DNA of 64,000 nucleotides from Gemmatimonadota bacterium (GCA_027294455.1 JAPULZ010000064.1:124001-188000); one strand, 5' to 3'; positions 33,545 to 43,059 are shown, counted from the first letter of the stretch. The notes: generated from the letters alone by a model not told the origin. Program-made: numbers and translations.

Positions 33545-35785
33545 GTGACCGACACCGTCGATTTCAGCGCGCAGTACAAGGTCGAGCGGGAGATCGGCCA
33601 GGGCGGCATGGCGTACGTCTATCTGGCTCACGACATCAAGCACGATCGCCAGGTGGCCATCAAGGTGCTGCGGCCCGACGTGGGCGAGGGCATCGGCAAG
33701 GACCGGTTTCTGCGCGAGATAAAACTCGCGGCCGGACTGACCCATCCCCACATTCTCCCGGTGCACGACTCGGGCGAGGCCGACGGCAGGCTGTACTTCG
33801 TCATGCCGTTCGTGGAGGGTGCGTCACTGGGCACGCGCCTGATGCGGGAGCAACGTGTGCCGCTGGACGAAGCGCTCGAGATAACTCGAGCCGTCGCAAG
33901 TGCGCTGGACTATGCGCACCGGGCCGGCGTGATTCACCGCGACATTAAGCCGGACAACATTCTCGTGCACGAGGGCACGGCGGTGGTAGCCGATTTCGGC
34001 ATAGGCAAGGCCCTCAACACGCCGGGTGACGACGCGATCACCCAGACAGGTGCGTTGCTGGGGACGCCGTCCTACATGAGTCCCGAACAGATTCTGGGGT
34101 CAACGGACATCGACGGAAGAAGCGACCTCTTCAGCTTGGGATGTGTCCTCTACGAAATGCTGGCCGGCGAGCGACTGTTCGTCGGCCCCAATTTGCAAGC
34201 GCTCATCGCGCTACGGCTCTCGCAACGGGATCAGGAGACATCGCTGCCCCCCAACGATTTTCCTCCCGAGGTGCAACTCGCGCTCGAGAAGGTACTCGCC
34301 ACCAAGCCCGGCGACCGATACGGCACCGGCGCCGCGTTCGTGGAGGCTCTCACGAAGCCGTCCGCGGTGTCAGTGCCGCAGGCCTTCACCCCATCGGAAC
34401 CCATCGCACCACCGGCTGCGAAGTCGATCGCGGTACTGCCGTTCGCCAACATGAGTCCGGATCCGGAGAACGAGTACTTCAGCGATGGCATTACCGAAGA
34501 AATCATCAACGCGCTGGCCCAGATGCCGGACCTGCACGTGGCGTCGCGGACGTCGTCGTTCGCCTTCAAGAACAAGATGCAAGACATGGCGGAGATCGGT
34601 GCCAGGCTTCGCGTCGCCAACGTGTTGGAAGGGAGTGTCCGCAAGGCGGGGTCCAAGCTCCGCATCACCGCCCAGCTCATCAATGCGGCGGACGGGTATC
34701 ACTTGTGGTCCGAACGGTACGATCGGGAAATGGACGACGTGTTCGCGATACAGGAAGAAATCGCGGCGAAAATTGCCAGTGAACTCAAAGTCAAGTTCGC
34801 CGCCAGCAAGAGCGACCGGCCCGTCCAGCCGCCAACGGACAATCTCGAGGCCTACCAGCTCTACTTGAAGGGGCGGTACCTCTGGAACCAGCGCGACAAG
34901 GCGGGACTGCGGCAAGCAACAGAATATTATCTCCGCGCCATCGAAAGGGATCCCAACTACGCGCCCGCCTACGCGGGGCTGGCCGATACGTACCTGTTGA
35001 TGGCGGCGTATCATTTCATGGATGGGTCGGAGGCGCACGAGAAAGCGAAGGAGGCCGTGGAGAGGGCGCTCGCGCTGGATGAAGGGATGGCCGAGGCCCA
35101 TGCCTCACGGGCCCAGTTGCTGCGGGACGAAATGCGCTGGGAGGAGGAAGAGCGGGAGTACCAGCGGGCCATCGAGCTGAACCCCAACTATCCCACGGCT
35201 CACCAGTGGTACGGGACCATGCTGGTCGCCCAGGGCCGCTTCGAAGAGGCGATCCGGGAGATCCGCAAGGCGGAGAAGCTCGATCCGCTGTCCCACGCCA
35301 TCAGCGTTACGGTGGCGGTGGTGTTGTTCATGGCCCGCAAATACAACCGGGCACTCAGGCAGCTCCACACGGCCTTGGAGCTCGAACCCGACTTCGCCAG
35401 CACGCACGCGTGGTTCGGCATCGTCTACGCCCAGCTCGGCCGCCACGATGAGGCCGTCCGCTCCAGCCAACGGGCGGCGGAGCTCAATCCGGACAATCCC
35501 AACGTGCTGGCCGGGCTCGCCCAGTCCTATGCCGTGACCGGGCAACGCGACAAGGCGCTGGAGCTCATCGGGGACGTGAAGCAGCGCGGGGGCGCGGCGT
35601 GGATTGCCTCTTCATACACGGCGCTCGGTGAAACGGACCTGGCGTTCGAGTGGCTCGACAAGATGGTCGACCAGCCAGACGCGTGGCAGCTCATGTATTA
35701 TCTGAACGTCTATCCCTTTTTTGATCCCCTTCGCTCGGATCCTCGGTATCCGGAGTTGGCGAAACGTTTGGGATTTCCGACGTAA
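33545..35785 (+). CDS. Ser/Thr protein kinase with TolB-like and TPR domains
   Basis: This 746-residue protein has a complete N-terminal kinase: GQGGMAYV (18-25), Lys40 in VAIKVL, HRD 131-133 with IKPDN, DFG, and GTPSYMSPEQ. From about residue 293 a TolB/FlgO-like domain starts (SIAVLPFANMSPDPENEYFSDGI), and from about 430 tandem TPR repeats run nearly to the end, closing with FFDPLRSDPRYPELAKRLGFP. No membrane segment is seen, so it is probably cytosolic, with the TPRs binding partner proteins. It starts with GTG three bases after the Cys-rich gene and overlaps the S9 peptidase region, which suggests read-through. This intact copy is the reference for the collapsed kinases at 43205 and 53725. 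Confidence 0.92.
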   Translation: MTDTVDFSAQYKVEREIGQGGMAYVYLAHDIKHDRQVAIKVLRPDVGEGIGKDRFLREIKLAAGLTHPHILPVHDSGEADGRLYFVMPFVEGASLGTRLMREQRVPLDEALEITRAVASALDYAHRAGVIHRDIKPDNILVHEGTAVVADFGIGKALNTPGDDAITQTGALLGTPSYMSPEQILGSTDIDGRSDLFSLGCVLYEMLAGERLFVGPNLQALIALRLSQRDQETSLPPNDFPPEVQLALEKVLATKPGDRYGTGAAFVEALTKPSAVSVPQAFTPSEPIAPPAAKSIAVLPFANMSPDPENEYFSDGITEEIINALAQMPDLHVASRTSSFAFKNKMQDMAEIGARLRVANVLEGSVRKAGSKLRITAQLINAADGYHLWSERYDREMDDVFAIQEEIAAKIASELKVKFAASKSDRPVQPPTDNLEAYQLYLKGRYLWNQRDKAGLRQATEYYLRAIERDPNYAPAYAGLADTYLLMAAYHFMDGSEAHEKAKEAVERALALDEGMAEAHASRAQLLRDEMRWEEEEREYQRAIELNPNYPTAHQWYGTMLVAQGRFEEAIREIRKAEKLDPLSHAISVTVAVVLFMARKYNRALRQLHTALELEPDFASTHAWFGIVYAQLGRHDEAVRSSQRAAELNPDNPNVLAGLAQSYAVTGQRDKALELIGDVKQRGGAAWIASSYTALGETDLAFEWLDKMVDQPDAWQLMYYLNVYPFFDPLRSDPRYPELAKRLGFPT

Positions 35786-35802
35786 TGCGAGAGGAGTGTT
35801 TC

Positions 35803-37866
35803 GTGCGATCGATGAAGAGTATTCTGGCCGCGCTGTGCCTGACGGGAACGCTGCCGGCAGCCGCCGCTCCGATGCGACAGGATCAGGGCAGCACTCGGTT
35901 CATCCTGGAAGACGTGTTCCAGCTCGAGTTCGTCTCCGATCCTCAAATTTCTCCCGACGGGTCACAGATCGTGTTTGTGCGGAACTTCATGGACATCATG
36001 ACCGACCGCCCGCGATCGAACCTGTGGGTCGTCAACTACGACGGCTCGGATCTGCGGCCGCTCACGACCGGCAACGACAACTATGTCTCCCCCCGTTGGT
36101 CGCCCGATGGCCGCCGCCTGCTTTACATGTCCACCAGCGACGGGTCGAGCCAACTCTACGTGCGCTGGATGGACAACGGCCAGATCGCCAAGCTCACCCA
36201 GGTGACCGAATCGCCGAGCGGCCTCACCTGGTCGCCCGACGGGAGATGGATCGCGTTCTCGATGCTCGTCCCCGAGGCGCCCGCGCCTTTCGTGAAGCTG
36301 CCGGCCAAACCCGAGGGCGCCGAGTGGGCCGAGCCGGCGCGGTTTATCGATCAGGTCCAGTACCGCGCGGATGGTCAGCGCGGGTTCGTGGAGCCGGGCT
36401 ACAGCCATCTCTTCGTGCTCCCCGCGGAAGGCGGCACGCCGCGGCAGATCACGAGCGGAGCGTACAACCACGGAGGTACCCCGTCGTGGACACCGGACGG
36501 CGAATCGTTGGTGTTCTCGGCAAACCGCAGGGAGGATTGGCAGTACGATCCGTTGGACTCGGAGGTGTACGTGATCTCGGTCGCCGACGGCTCTCTCCGG
36601 CAGCTGACCGACCGGCGCGGGCCCGATAACAGCCCGATCGTGTCCCCGGATGGACGAAGCATCGCCTACTTGGGGTTCGACGACCGTGAGCAGGGTTATC
36701 AGGTGACGCAGCTGTACGTGACGGATCGGGATGGGAGCAACCGGCGCTTGCTGTCCGAGGCGCTCGACCGGGACGTATCAGGGCCCGTGTGGAGCGCCGA
36801 CAGCCGGGGCGTCTTTTTTCAATACGACAGCGAAGGCAATACCAGCATCGGGTACGCGGCGTTGAACGGAGAGATCGCCGGCTACGTACGCGATGTCGGT
36901 GGGCTGTCGCTGGGGCGGCCGTATGCCGGTGGTCAGTTTTCGGTCTCGCAGAACGGCCGCTTTGCGTACACCCACTCACGTCCCGATCATCCTGCCGACC
37001 TGGCGGTGGGCAGTCGCGGTTCGGACGCAGGCACCCGGCTCACCGCCCTCAACGACGATCTCTTCGCCCATAAGGAGCTCGGCGACGTCGAGGAGATCTG
37101 GTACGAGTCGTCCTTCGACAGCCGCCGGATTCAGGGCTGGATCGTCAAGCCGCCCGGATTCGACCCCAACACGAAGTATCCCCTCATTCTCGAGATTCAC
37201 GGGGGACCGTTCGCGAACTACGGCGATCGATTCGCCGCGGAGCTCCAACTGTATGCCGCGGCCGGGTACGTCGTGCTGTACATCAACCCCCGCGGGAGTA
37301 CCAGCTACGGCGGAGAGTTCGGCAATCTGATTCATCACAACTATCCCGGGGAGGATTACGACGATCTCATGTCGGGCGTGGATGCAGTGATCGCCCGGGG
37401 CTATGTCGATGAATCGAATTTGTTCGTGACCGGCGGCAGTGGCGGCGGCGTGCTGAGCAGCTGGATCATCGGTAAGACCAACCGGTTTGCCGCTGCTGTT
37501 GTGGCCAAGCCGGTCATCAACTGGTACAGCTGGGTGCTGACGGCGGACATGTACGTGTACGGGGTCAAATACTGGTTCCCCGGCGTGCCATGGGAGAATC
37601 AGGATCACTACATGGCCCGCTCGCCGCTGTCGCTCGTCGGCAACGTCACGACCCCGACGATGCTCCTCACCGGTGAGGCCGACTATCGCACACCCATCTC
37701 GGAATCGGAGCAGTACTATCAGGCCCTCAAACTGCAGCGCGTCGAGGCGGCGCTGGTGCGAATCCCCGACGCATCACATGGGATCGCCGCACGGCCGAGC
37801 AACCTGATGTCCAAGGTGGCCCACGTTCTTCAGTGGTTCCAGCGGTACAGAAAACCCATGACCTAG
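35803..37866 (+). CDS. Secreted S9 family peptidase (prolyl oligopeptidase/acylaminoacyl type)
   Basis: This 687-residue protein has a signal-like N-terminus (MKSILAALCLTGTLPAAAA) and a beta-propeller built of WSPDG-type repeats (RWSPDGRRLLYM, TWSPDGRWIAFS, SWTPDGESLVFS). An alpha/beta hydrolase domain follows. The triad is visible as Ser546 (GGSGGG), Asp627 (GEADYRT) and His659 (PDASHGI). It cleaves oligopeptides, probably in the periplasm. GTG 35803 is preceded by GAGAGGAG with ideal spacing; the earlier ATG at 35785 overlaps the kinase stop and would add six residues. It completes a row of exported peptidases (M24, M14, S9) in the window. Confidence 0.9.
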   Translation: MRSMKSILAALCLTGTLPAAAAPMRQDQGSTRFILEDVFQLEFVSDPQISPDGSQIVFVRNFMDIMTDRPRSNLWVVNYDGSDLRPLTTGNDNYVSPRWSPDGRRLLYMSTSDGSSQLYVRWMDNGQIAKLTQVTESPSGLTWSPDGRWIAFSMLVPEAPAPFVKLPAKPEGAEWAEPARFIDQVQYRADGQRGFVEPGYSHLFVLPAEGGTPRQITSGAYNHGGTPSWTPDGESLVFSANRREDWQYDPLDSEVYVISVADGSLRQLTDRRGPDNSPIVSPDGRSIAYLGFDDREQGYQVTQLYVTDRDGSNRRLLSEALDRDVSGPVWSADSRGVFFQYDSEGNTSIGYAALNGEIAGYVRDVGGLSLGRPYAGGQFSVSQNGRFAYTHSRPDHPADLAVGSRGSDAGTRLTALNDDLFAHKELGDVEEIWYESSFDSRRIQGWIVKPPGFDPNTKYPLILEIHGGPFANYGDRFAAELQLYAAAGYVVLYINPRGSTSYGGEFGNLIHHNYPGEDYDDLMSGVDAVIARGYVDESNLFVTGGSGGGVLSSWIIGKTNRFAAAVVAKPVINWYSWVLTADMYVYGVKYWFPGVPWENQDHYMARSPLSLVGNVTTPTMLLTGEADYRTPISESEQYYQALKLQRVEAALVRIPDASHGIAARPSNLMSKVAHVLQWFQRYRKPMT

Positions 37867-38006
37867 GGGGAGCCGTCGCTCGACGGTAAGGGTGTCTTCC
37901 CGTCCCCCTTGGGAGAAACCTGCGAGTGACGCGTAGGCTGTCTGAATCGTCCCTCTCGCGCGCTGGACTCCGTCGGTAAGTCGTTATCTGGTAGTGGGTT
38001 CCCACC

Positions 38007-38083
38007 TGTGACGCAGATCACACCATCTCCACGGGAGAGCTGTGAGAACTGTCACGGGCGAGCGATGCCTGGTGTCGTATTCT
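38007..38083 (+). promoter_or_regulatory. CRP-like class II promoter with two operator sites
   Basis: TGTGACGCAGATCACA (38007-38022) is a perfect TGTGA-N6-TCACA palindrome, the textbook CRP site. A second site, TGTGAGAACTGTCACG, is at 38041-38056. A TATTCT -10 lies at 38078-38083, so transcription would start near 38090. This puts the second site exactly at -41.5, the class II position, and the first at about -75.5. The gap between the S9 gene and DUF4382 also holds CCGTCGCTCGACGG near 37876 and GTGGGTTCCCAC near 37994, both inverted repeats of unknown role. Confidence 0.65.
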
Positions 38084-38142
38084 GAATGGCGCCACCGGTT
38101 CGAACACGGTGGGTCGCCGGACACCCGCATCGAGGATGCCCC

Positions 38143-38778
38143 ATGAAATCACGAGTCCGTACCCTGTGCGTCGCGCTCCTCCTACCGGCCCTGGTGGGAG
38201 CATGCAATGACAGCCTGGCCCCTGGCGAGATGGCGACGGTGGAGATACGACTCCGGCAAACGGTCGCGCCACCATCCGAGCCCGGTGCCGTCGATACGTC
38301 GCTGGCGGTCGACCGGAACGCCGTCGCACGGTTGAACGTCGTCGTGAGCGAGGTCGAATTTCTTCCGGCCGATCAGGTGGGCAACGAAGCTGACCCTGCC
38401 GCGTGGGTACCAATCGGTCTCACGATCCCGGTCATGGTGGACCTGGCGGGATTGCCGACCGAAGACCTCTCGTCCCTGTTACTGACTTCCGGCGACGTGG
38501 AAGCCGGATCCTATAGCAACGTGCGGTTGCTGGTGTCCGGTTCGACGATCACGTTTGGTGCGGAAGTGGATCTGGGCGTGCTGTTCACCTTCGAGGTGGA
38601 TTCCACCTATACGGTCGACATTCCGGCCGGGGACTCAACCGGCATCCTGACCAATCTCGCGGTCACGATCGACAAGACGTCCCAAGCGATCAACCTGTTG
38701 TTCGACGCCGACGCCACGTTCCTCGACGTGACCGCCACGGATTCCGGAGTCGTCAATCTCCTACCAGTCATTCGCTAA
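38143..38778 (+). CDS. DUF4382 lipoprotein
   Basis: This 211-residue protein has a lipoprotein signal (LLLPALVGAC at 12-21). The mature part fits DUF4382, a beta-sandwich domain: VEIRLRQTVAPP, LNVVVSEVEFLPAD, the IPVMVDLAGLP and LLLTSGDVEAGSYSNVRLLV segments, and a final INLLFDADATFLDVT. The function is unknown; members are surface or periplasmic and may carry carbohydrate- or metal-binding surfaces. The ATG has GAGGA upstream. It is the only gene clearly behind the CRP-like promoter. The 171 bases between it and the converging dehalogenase gene hold nothing recognisable. Confidence 0.85.
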   Translation: MKSRVRTLCVALLLPALVGACNDSLAPGEMATVEIRLRQTVAPPSEPGAVDTSLAVDRNAVARLNVVVSEVEFLPADQVGNEADPAAWVPIGLTIPVMVDLAGLPTEDLSSLLLTSGDVEAGSYSNVRLLVSGSTITFGAEVDLGVLFTFEVDSTYTVDIPAGDSTGILTNLAVTIDKTSQAINLLFDADATFLDVTATDSGVVNLLPVIR

Positions 38779-38949
38779 CGCGCTGCGTCGCTCGGCACGC
38801 CGCTGGACGCTGAGCTGCCGACTGGTCCTGAAGCGCCACCGTCGGTGGTATGCGCGCCGCCCGCCCGCTGGGAGGACCTGTCGCGACAAGCGCCGTCGCA
38901 AGGAATAATCTCGGCCGCGCTTCCGAGGATGCCGGGATTACCTGCGCGG

Positions 38950-41070
38950 CTACTCGTGCGACGCATGTGCGGGCGTGTACTGTGCTGGGGGCGGTTCGCC
39001 CCGGGCGCGCCGCAGGAGCGCGTCGGCGGGGGACTCCATCTCACATTCCATGGCGAGCGCCGCGGCGCGGTCGATGGGATGTGATGCGAGATCCCCCGGT
39101 GTCGGCATGACGTTGGCCGGATAGTAGGCGATGTCCTGGGTGTCTACCAACGAGCGCTTGTCGAGACTCAAATCCCGGGTGTTGACACCCTTGGCGGCTT
39201 GCACGCTCCCGTCCGGCAGCCGCTCGAGATCGCTCCACCATTTCTTGAGCGGATTCCGCGCGCCGTGGCGTATTATGTCATCCAGGCGGGCGATCCAGCG
39301 CCGCGTGAACGGCAAGTGCACCGCCCCCCACAGAAACGCTCGATGGGTCAGGAGTCCTTCGTTGGTGTACGGGCACACCTTCATGCAACGCCCGCATGAG
39401 GAACCCTTGGGGTTCGTGACACGGTAGCGTGTGCAACGCTCCACGTCCGGCTTCCACATCTCGTACCCGTTGAAGATGACCTTGTTCTTGTACGAGATTG
39501 CGTTGCAGGGACACTCCCGCGCGCACTTGAGGCACTTGGAACACGTGTCCTGCAATCCGAAGTCAATGGGGCGATCGATCTCCAATGGCATGTCCGTTGT
39601 GATCACCACGGACTTGGACCGGGCCCCCAAGTACGGATTGAGCACGAGTTCGCCAATGCGGCTCAGTTCGCCCAGGCCGGCCAGCAGCAGCAGGGGGAGG
39701 TGCAGCACTTCCGTGTCGGTGTGCGTTTGCGCCCGGGCCGAGTAGCCCAGGTTGCGAATCTGCGCAGCCATGAGGCCGGCGATCTCGGCACCGCGCATGT
39801 AGGCGCGTAGGGATTGCGAGCCGCTGATCCAATCGTCACCGCTGGCTCCCTGCATCGTGTCGTGTCCCTGATCGACGAGCATCACGATCGCGTACCGGTG
39901 GTGAGGCGCGATGGGACGGCCTTGCATGTCGTGGGAATACCACGCGTACGCCTTGGTCTCGCAGATGCCGACCATGTCGGCGTTCAAGTAGTACGCGAGT
40001 GCTTTGACGGCCCGGGCATTGGCGATGGGATCACCGGGACGCGACGACGTCGGGGCGGCCACCTCGCCATCCTGCATCGGGGTCATGGCCGCGCTGAGCG
40101 GCGTCATCGCATAGGCAAACGGATGTTTGGACGCGAACCGCTGTCGCTCGCGCTGGGTCTTGTCTCCGAGATCGCCGCGATCCGCCCGGCGGAAGAACTG
40201 GGCCCGCTGTGGGACGCGGGGGATCTCGTCGTCGAAGATCACCGTGGTCGGTGTGTCGCGGCGGCGGATGTTCTCCATGGGGTAGCGCCCGAGGTGCGCG
40301 GGCCGCCGCCGCAGGCGCCGCCGTTCCAGTCCCGACTCGCCGGCGTCGATGCCGAGCCAGTGGCGTAGGCGCAGGACGCCGCGGAGCGTCGATCCGCCAG
40401 GGGCCAGAGGGCGGTCCGGTTCCAACGGCAACGAGGTCACGACTGCCGCGATGGTGAAACGTCGGCCGATGAACGGTGCCATGGGGCCGCCGTCTTTCAA
40501 TTCGAGGACTCCGGCGCACCGGGCCAGCTCGGCGAGGTCGATGGGCGAGGGGCCCTGCACGTGCACGTCCGCGTTCCAGCCCCACTGCCGGATGTAGCCA
40601 GCCACCACGTTGGCGATCTCCACGCCACGCACCGCGCCGCACGCCTCGGCCGTGCCCGCCACCCAGCCCGCCGCGAGATTGGAGGACTCGGGCTCTCGTC
40701 CGTGCTCCACCAGCAGGACCACGGCGAATTGGCCGTCGCCGGTCTCGGGCGAGTCGGGTGTCCCGCGCAGCTCGCACACTCCCACCGCCGAGGCGTCGAG
40801 AAAATAGCAGGCCGCCTTGATCTCATGGGAGCATTCCACCGCGCTTGGGGGGTACGGTGCCTGCGCCTTGGCAACCGGGATCGTGTCGCTGGCGAGAAAC
40901 GCGTCGCGGTAACGCCGGGCGATGGAGGCCAAGCCCGGCGCGGGGGGATCGGCACCTGGTATGGGGGTGAGGGCCATCATCGCAGGCACCGGCTCCGGCG
41001 CCCGGGGCAGCCGCTCGAACGGGTAGAGCCCCAGGTGGACCGGCCGCCTGCGATTTGAGAAGAGCTTCAT
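38950..41070 (-). CDS. Self-sufficient reductive dehalogenase, NpRdhA-like
   Basis: This 706-residue protein probably removes halide from organohalides with cobalamin. It contains two copies of one module: a vestigial N-terminal copy beginning HLGLYPFERL near 12, and a functional copy beginning HLGRYPMENI near 259. It ends in a ferredoxin domain with CSKCLKCAREC (Cys510-520) and CGRCMKVC (Cys559-566). Tyr424, Lys486 and Arg550 each lie two positions before Tyr426, Lys488 and Arg552 reported for the catabolic enzyme NpRdhA of Nitratireductor. As in NpRdhA there is no Tat signal and no RdhB anchor, so it is cytosolic and not respiratory. ATG 41070 is used; the open frame upstream is noise. A role in epoxyqueuosine-type B12 chemistry is less likely given the length. 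Confidence 0.8.
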   Translation of the reverse strand: MKLFSNRRRPVHLGLYPFERLPRAPEPVPAMMALTPIPGADPPAPGLASIARRYRDAFLASDTIPVAKAQAPYPPSAVECSHEIKAACYFLDASAVGVCELRGTPDSPETGDGQFAVVLLVEHGREPESSNLAAGWVAGTAEACGAVRGVEIANVVAGYIRQWGWNADVHVQGPSPIDLAELARCAGVLELKDGGPMAPFIGRRFTIAAVVTSLPLEPDRPLAPGGSTLRGVLRLRHWLGIDAGESGLERRRLRRRPAHLGRYPMENIRRRDTPTTVIFDDEIPRVPQRAQFFRRADRGDLGDKTQRERQRFASKHPFAYAMTPLSAAMTPMQDGEVAAPTSSRPGDPIANARAVKALAYYLNADMVGICETKAYAWYSHDMQGRPIAPHHRYAIVMLVDQGHDTMQGASGDDWISGSQSLRAYMRGAEIAGLMAAQIRNLGYSARAQTHTDTEVLHLPLLLLAGLGELSRIGELVLNPYLGARSKSVVITTDMPLEIDRPIDFGLQDTCSKCLKCARECPCNAISYKNKVIFNGYEMWKPDVERCTRYRVTNPKGSSCGRCMKVCPYTNEGLLTHRAFLWGAVHLPFTRRWIARLDDIIRHGARNPLKKWWSDLERLPDGSVQAAKGVNTRDLSLDKRSLVDTQDIAYYPANVMPTPGDLASHPIDRAAALAMECEMESPADALLRRARGEPPPAQYTPAHASHE

Positions 41071-41151
41071 CCGCGGGATATCTTCATGCCGGCCCTCGAG
41101 GTTCTTTCGCAGGGTCAGTCGCCCGGATCTCACACCCGAGGCACGAACATC

Positions 41152-42408
41152 ATGACGCTGCCGGCAGGCTTTTGGAAGGCATTCGGACCGGGTCTCATGT
41201 GGGCCGCCGCGGCCATCGGGGTCTCCCATCTGGTACAGTCCACCCGGGCGGGGGCCATGGCGGGGTTCGGCCTCTCGGGCATCATCATACTGGCCCTCGT
41301 GCTCAAGTATCCGTTTTTCGCGTTCGGACCCCAATACGCCGCGGCGACGGGGCGGAGCCTGGTGGAAGGGTACCGGCGCATCGGCTCCTGGGCGCTCTGG
41401 CTCTATTTCCTCATGCAGCTGGTGACCGGGGTGATTCACCAAGTGGCCATCCTGCTGCTCATGGCCTACTTGATCCAGCTGGCGTTTGGGATCGATTCGC
41501 CCGTGTGGGTGATCGGCGGCCTGCTCTATGCCGGATGCGCGACTTGGCTGGCCGTCGGGCGGTTTCGCGGGCTGGATTATGCCATCAAGCTGGTGGTAGC
41601 TGTCCTTGCGGTCTCGACGCTGATTGCGGCAGCGATCGCCGCGCCCCGAGCTGATTTCTCCAGCCTGTCACTCTGGCCCGGTGCGGCGACGGCGGTGCCG
41701 TTGGGGTTCTTTCTCGCTCTCGTGGGCTTCATGCCTGCTCCCATCGAGATGTCGGTGATGAGCTCGCTGTGGACGCTCGAGAAGGAACGGCTGCACAAGC
41801 GTCGTACGAGTGTGGCACTGGCCGGCCTGGATTTCAAGATCGGGTACGTGGGCACCGGCGTCCTCGCCTTGGCCTTCCTGCTGCTGGGCGCGGCCGTGCT
41901 TCAGGGATCGGGGGAACAGTTCAGTGCGGCGGGAGCCGTATTCAGCGGCCAGCTCGTCGATCTGTACACGAACGCCTTCGGCGAGGCGACGCGGCCGTTG
42001 GTGTTGGTGGCCGTCCTCACCACGGTCTTTTCGACGACCCTCATCGTCATCGACGGTTTCCCGCGTGCCATCGACCGCTGCGTGAAGAACCTGGGTGGCC
42101 GGGAGGAGCCGAGGCACGACGCCCCGATTGGGAGGAGCTACTGGGTGACCGTCATCGCGTTCGGCGTGTTGAACGTGATAGGACTGAGTTTGTTCACCAG
42201 CAGCCTCACGCCGATGATTGATTTCGCCACGATCTTCACGTTTGCCACGGCGCCCGTTCTGGGATACCTGAACGTCCGGGTGATCACATCGGACGACATG
42301 CCGCGCGAGCTGCAACCTCGCGCGGGCATGTTGATCCTGGCCTATGTGGGACTGCTGGCGCTCTCCGGAACTACGGTCGTCTATCTGATTTCGCGAGTCG
42401 CCGGGTAG
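41152..42408 (+). CDS. Nramp-related membrane carrier lacking the canonical metal motifs
   Basis: This 418-residue protein has about 11 membrane segments and Nramp-like sequence (GPGLMWAAAAIGVSHLVQST, GFMPAPIEMSVMSSLWT). In true Nramp metal importers TM1 has DPGN and TM6 has MPH; here these positions read GVSH and MPAP, so divalent metal transport is doubtful. It may belong to the Nramp-related carriers of other substrates. ATG 41152 is divergent from the dehalogenase by 81 bases, so a shared control region is likely. It could bring in a substrate or cofactor ion for the dehalogenase, but nothing shows this directly. Confidence 0.8.
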   Translation: MTLPAGFWKAFGPGLMWAAAAIGVSHLVQSTRAGAMAGFGLSGIIILALVLKYPFFAFGPQYAAATGRSLVEGYRRIGSWALWLYFLMQLVTGVIHQVAILLLMAYLIQLAFGIDSPVWVIGGLLYAGCATWLAVGRFRGLDYAIKLVVAVLAVSTLIAAAIAAPRADFSSLSLWPGAATAVPLGFFLALVGFMPAPIEMSVMSSLWTLEKERLHKRRTSVALAGLDFKIGYVGTGVLALAFLLLGAAVLQGSGEQFSAAGAVFSGQLVDLYTNAFGEATRPLVLVAVLTTVFSTTLIVIDGFPRAIDRCVKNLGGREEPRHDAPIGRSYWVTVIAFGVLNVIGLSLFTSSLTPMIDFATIFTFATAPVLGYLNVRVITSDDMPRELQPRAGMLILAYVGLLALSGTTVVYLISRVAG

Positions 42409-42417
42409 CGAATCAGT

Positions 42418-43059
42418 TCATCCCTCGCCGCGTTTCATCAGGTCCATGTGGAACGTGGCCTGCTCGAGTCCCCCTTCGTTCTCGCCCCAGGAGGTCCGGC
42501 CGTCGTCATTGGCGTCCGTGCCGCTCAGGATGGCCTGGGTAATTTCCTGCACCTCGGCCACCATCTCCGCGGCCGCGGCCGCGTCGTCCGTCGCCTTGAT
42601 CTGGTTGCCCAGCTCGACGACGCGTTCCGCCCACTTGGCCACGTTGTCCGCGGCCGTTCCCACGTGATTTGCATGGGTCTTCACGTTGTCGGACGCCTCA
42701 TCGGCTCCAGCCGCCAGCCGGATGTGCGTTGCGGCGCCCTTGGCGGCCTTCAGGACCCCATACCCCTTGCCGGGGCCGGAGGCCTCCACCGTGGGGTCGA
42801 TGGCGTTCAGGACGTGGGCGATGTGCCGCTTCATCCCCGCCAGATCGCCCGCCCCGGCGGCCAATCCCGCATGCTGAGCGGCGATCTCGGCCTCGGCTAC
42901 CGCCGTGGGCAGCAGGCCGGCCCCGTCGGGAGTATCCCCAAAACCGTCGGCCACGTGGCCCATGTGGGTGTGGGACGCCTGCGCGGCGGCTGGCGTGCTC
43001 ACGGCAAACACACAGATGGCGCCCATCGCCAGGGACAGAACAACTCTCGAGATTCTCAT
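42418..43059 (-). CDS. Secreted helical protein with EF-hand-like loop
   Basis: This 213-residue protein has a clear signal peptide (ending TPAAAQ) and a strong GGAGG ribosome site. The mature part is Ala/Glu-rich and probably helical, with a His-rich start (SHTHMGHVAD) and repeated AAxHIRLAAGADEAS-like stretches. Near the C-terminus DANDDGRTSW looks like an EF-hand calcium loop. I do not recognise the family; similar small periplasmic helical proteins are common next to metal-related genes. It ends ten bases from the converging Nramp-related gene. Confidence 0.75.
   Translation of the reverse strand: MRISRVVLSLAMGAICVFAVSTPAAAQASHTHMGHVADGFGDTPDGAGLLPTAVAEAEIAAQHAGLAAGAGDLAGMKRHIAHVLNAIDPTVEASGPGKGYGVLKAAKGAATHIRLAAGADEASDNVKTHANHVGTAADNVAKWAERVVELGNQIKATDDAAAAAEMVAEVQEITQAILSGTDANDDGRTSWGENEGGLEQATFHMDLMKRGEG

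Noticed and set aside
38779-38949. Small gene between DUF4382 and the dehalogenase
   Set aside because: Several short frames exist on both strands but none has a start with a ribosome site or protein-like composition.
42408-42418. Intrinsic terminator between the Nramp-like and EF-hand-like genes
   Set aside because: The gap is ten bases and shows no hairpin.
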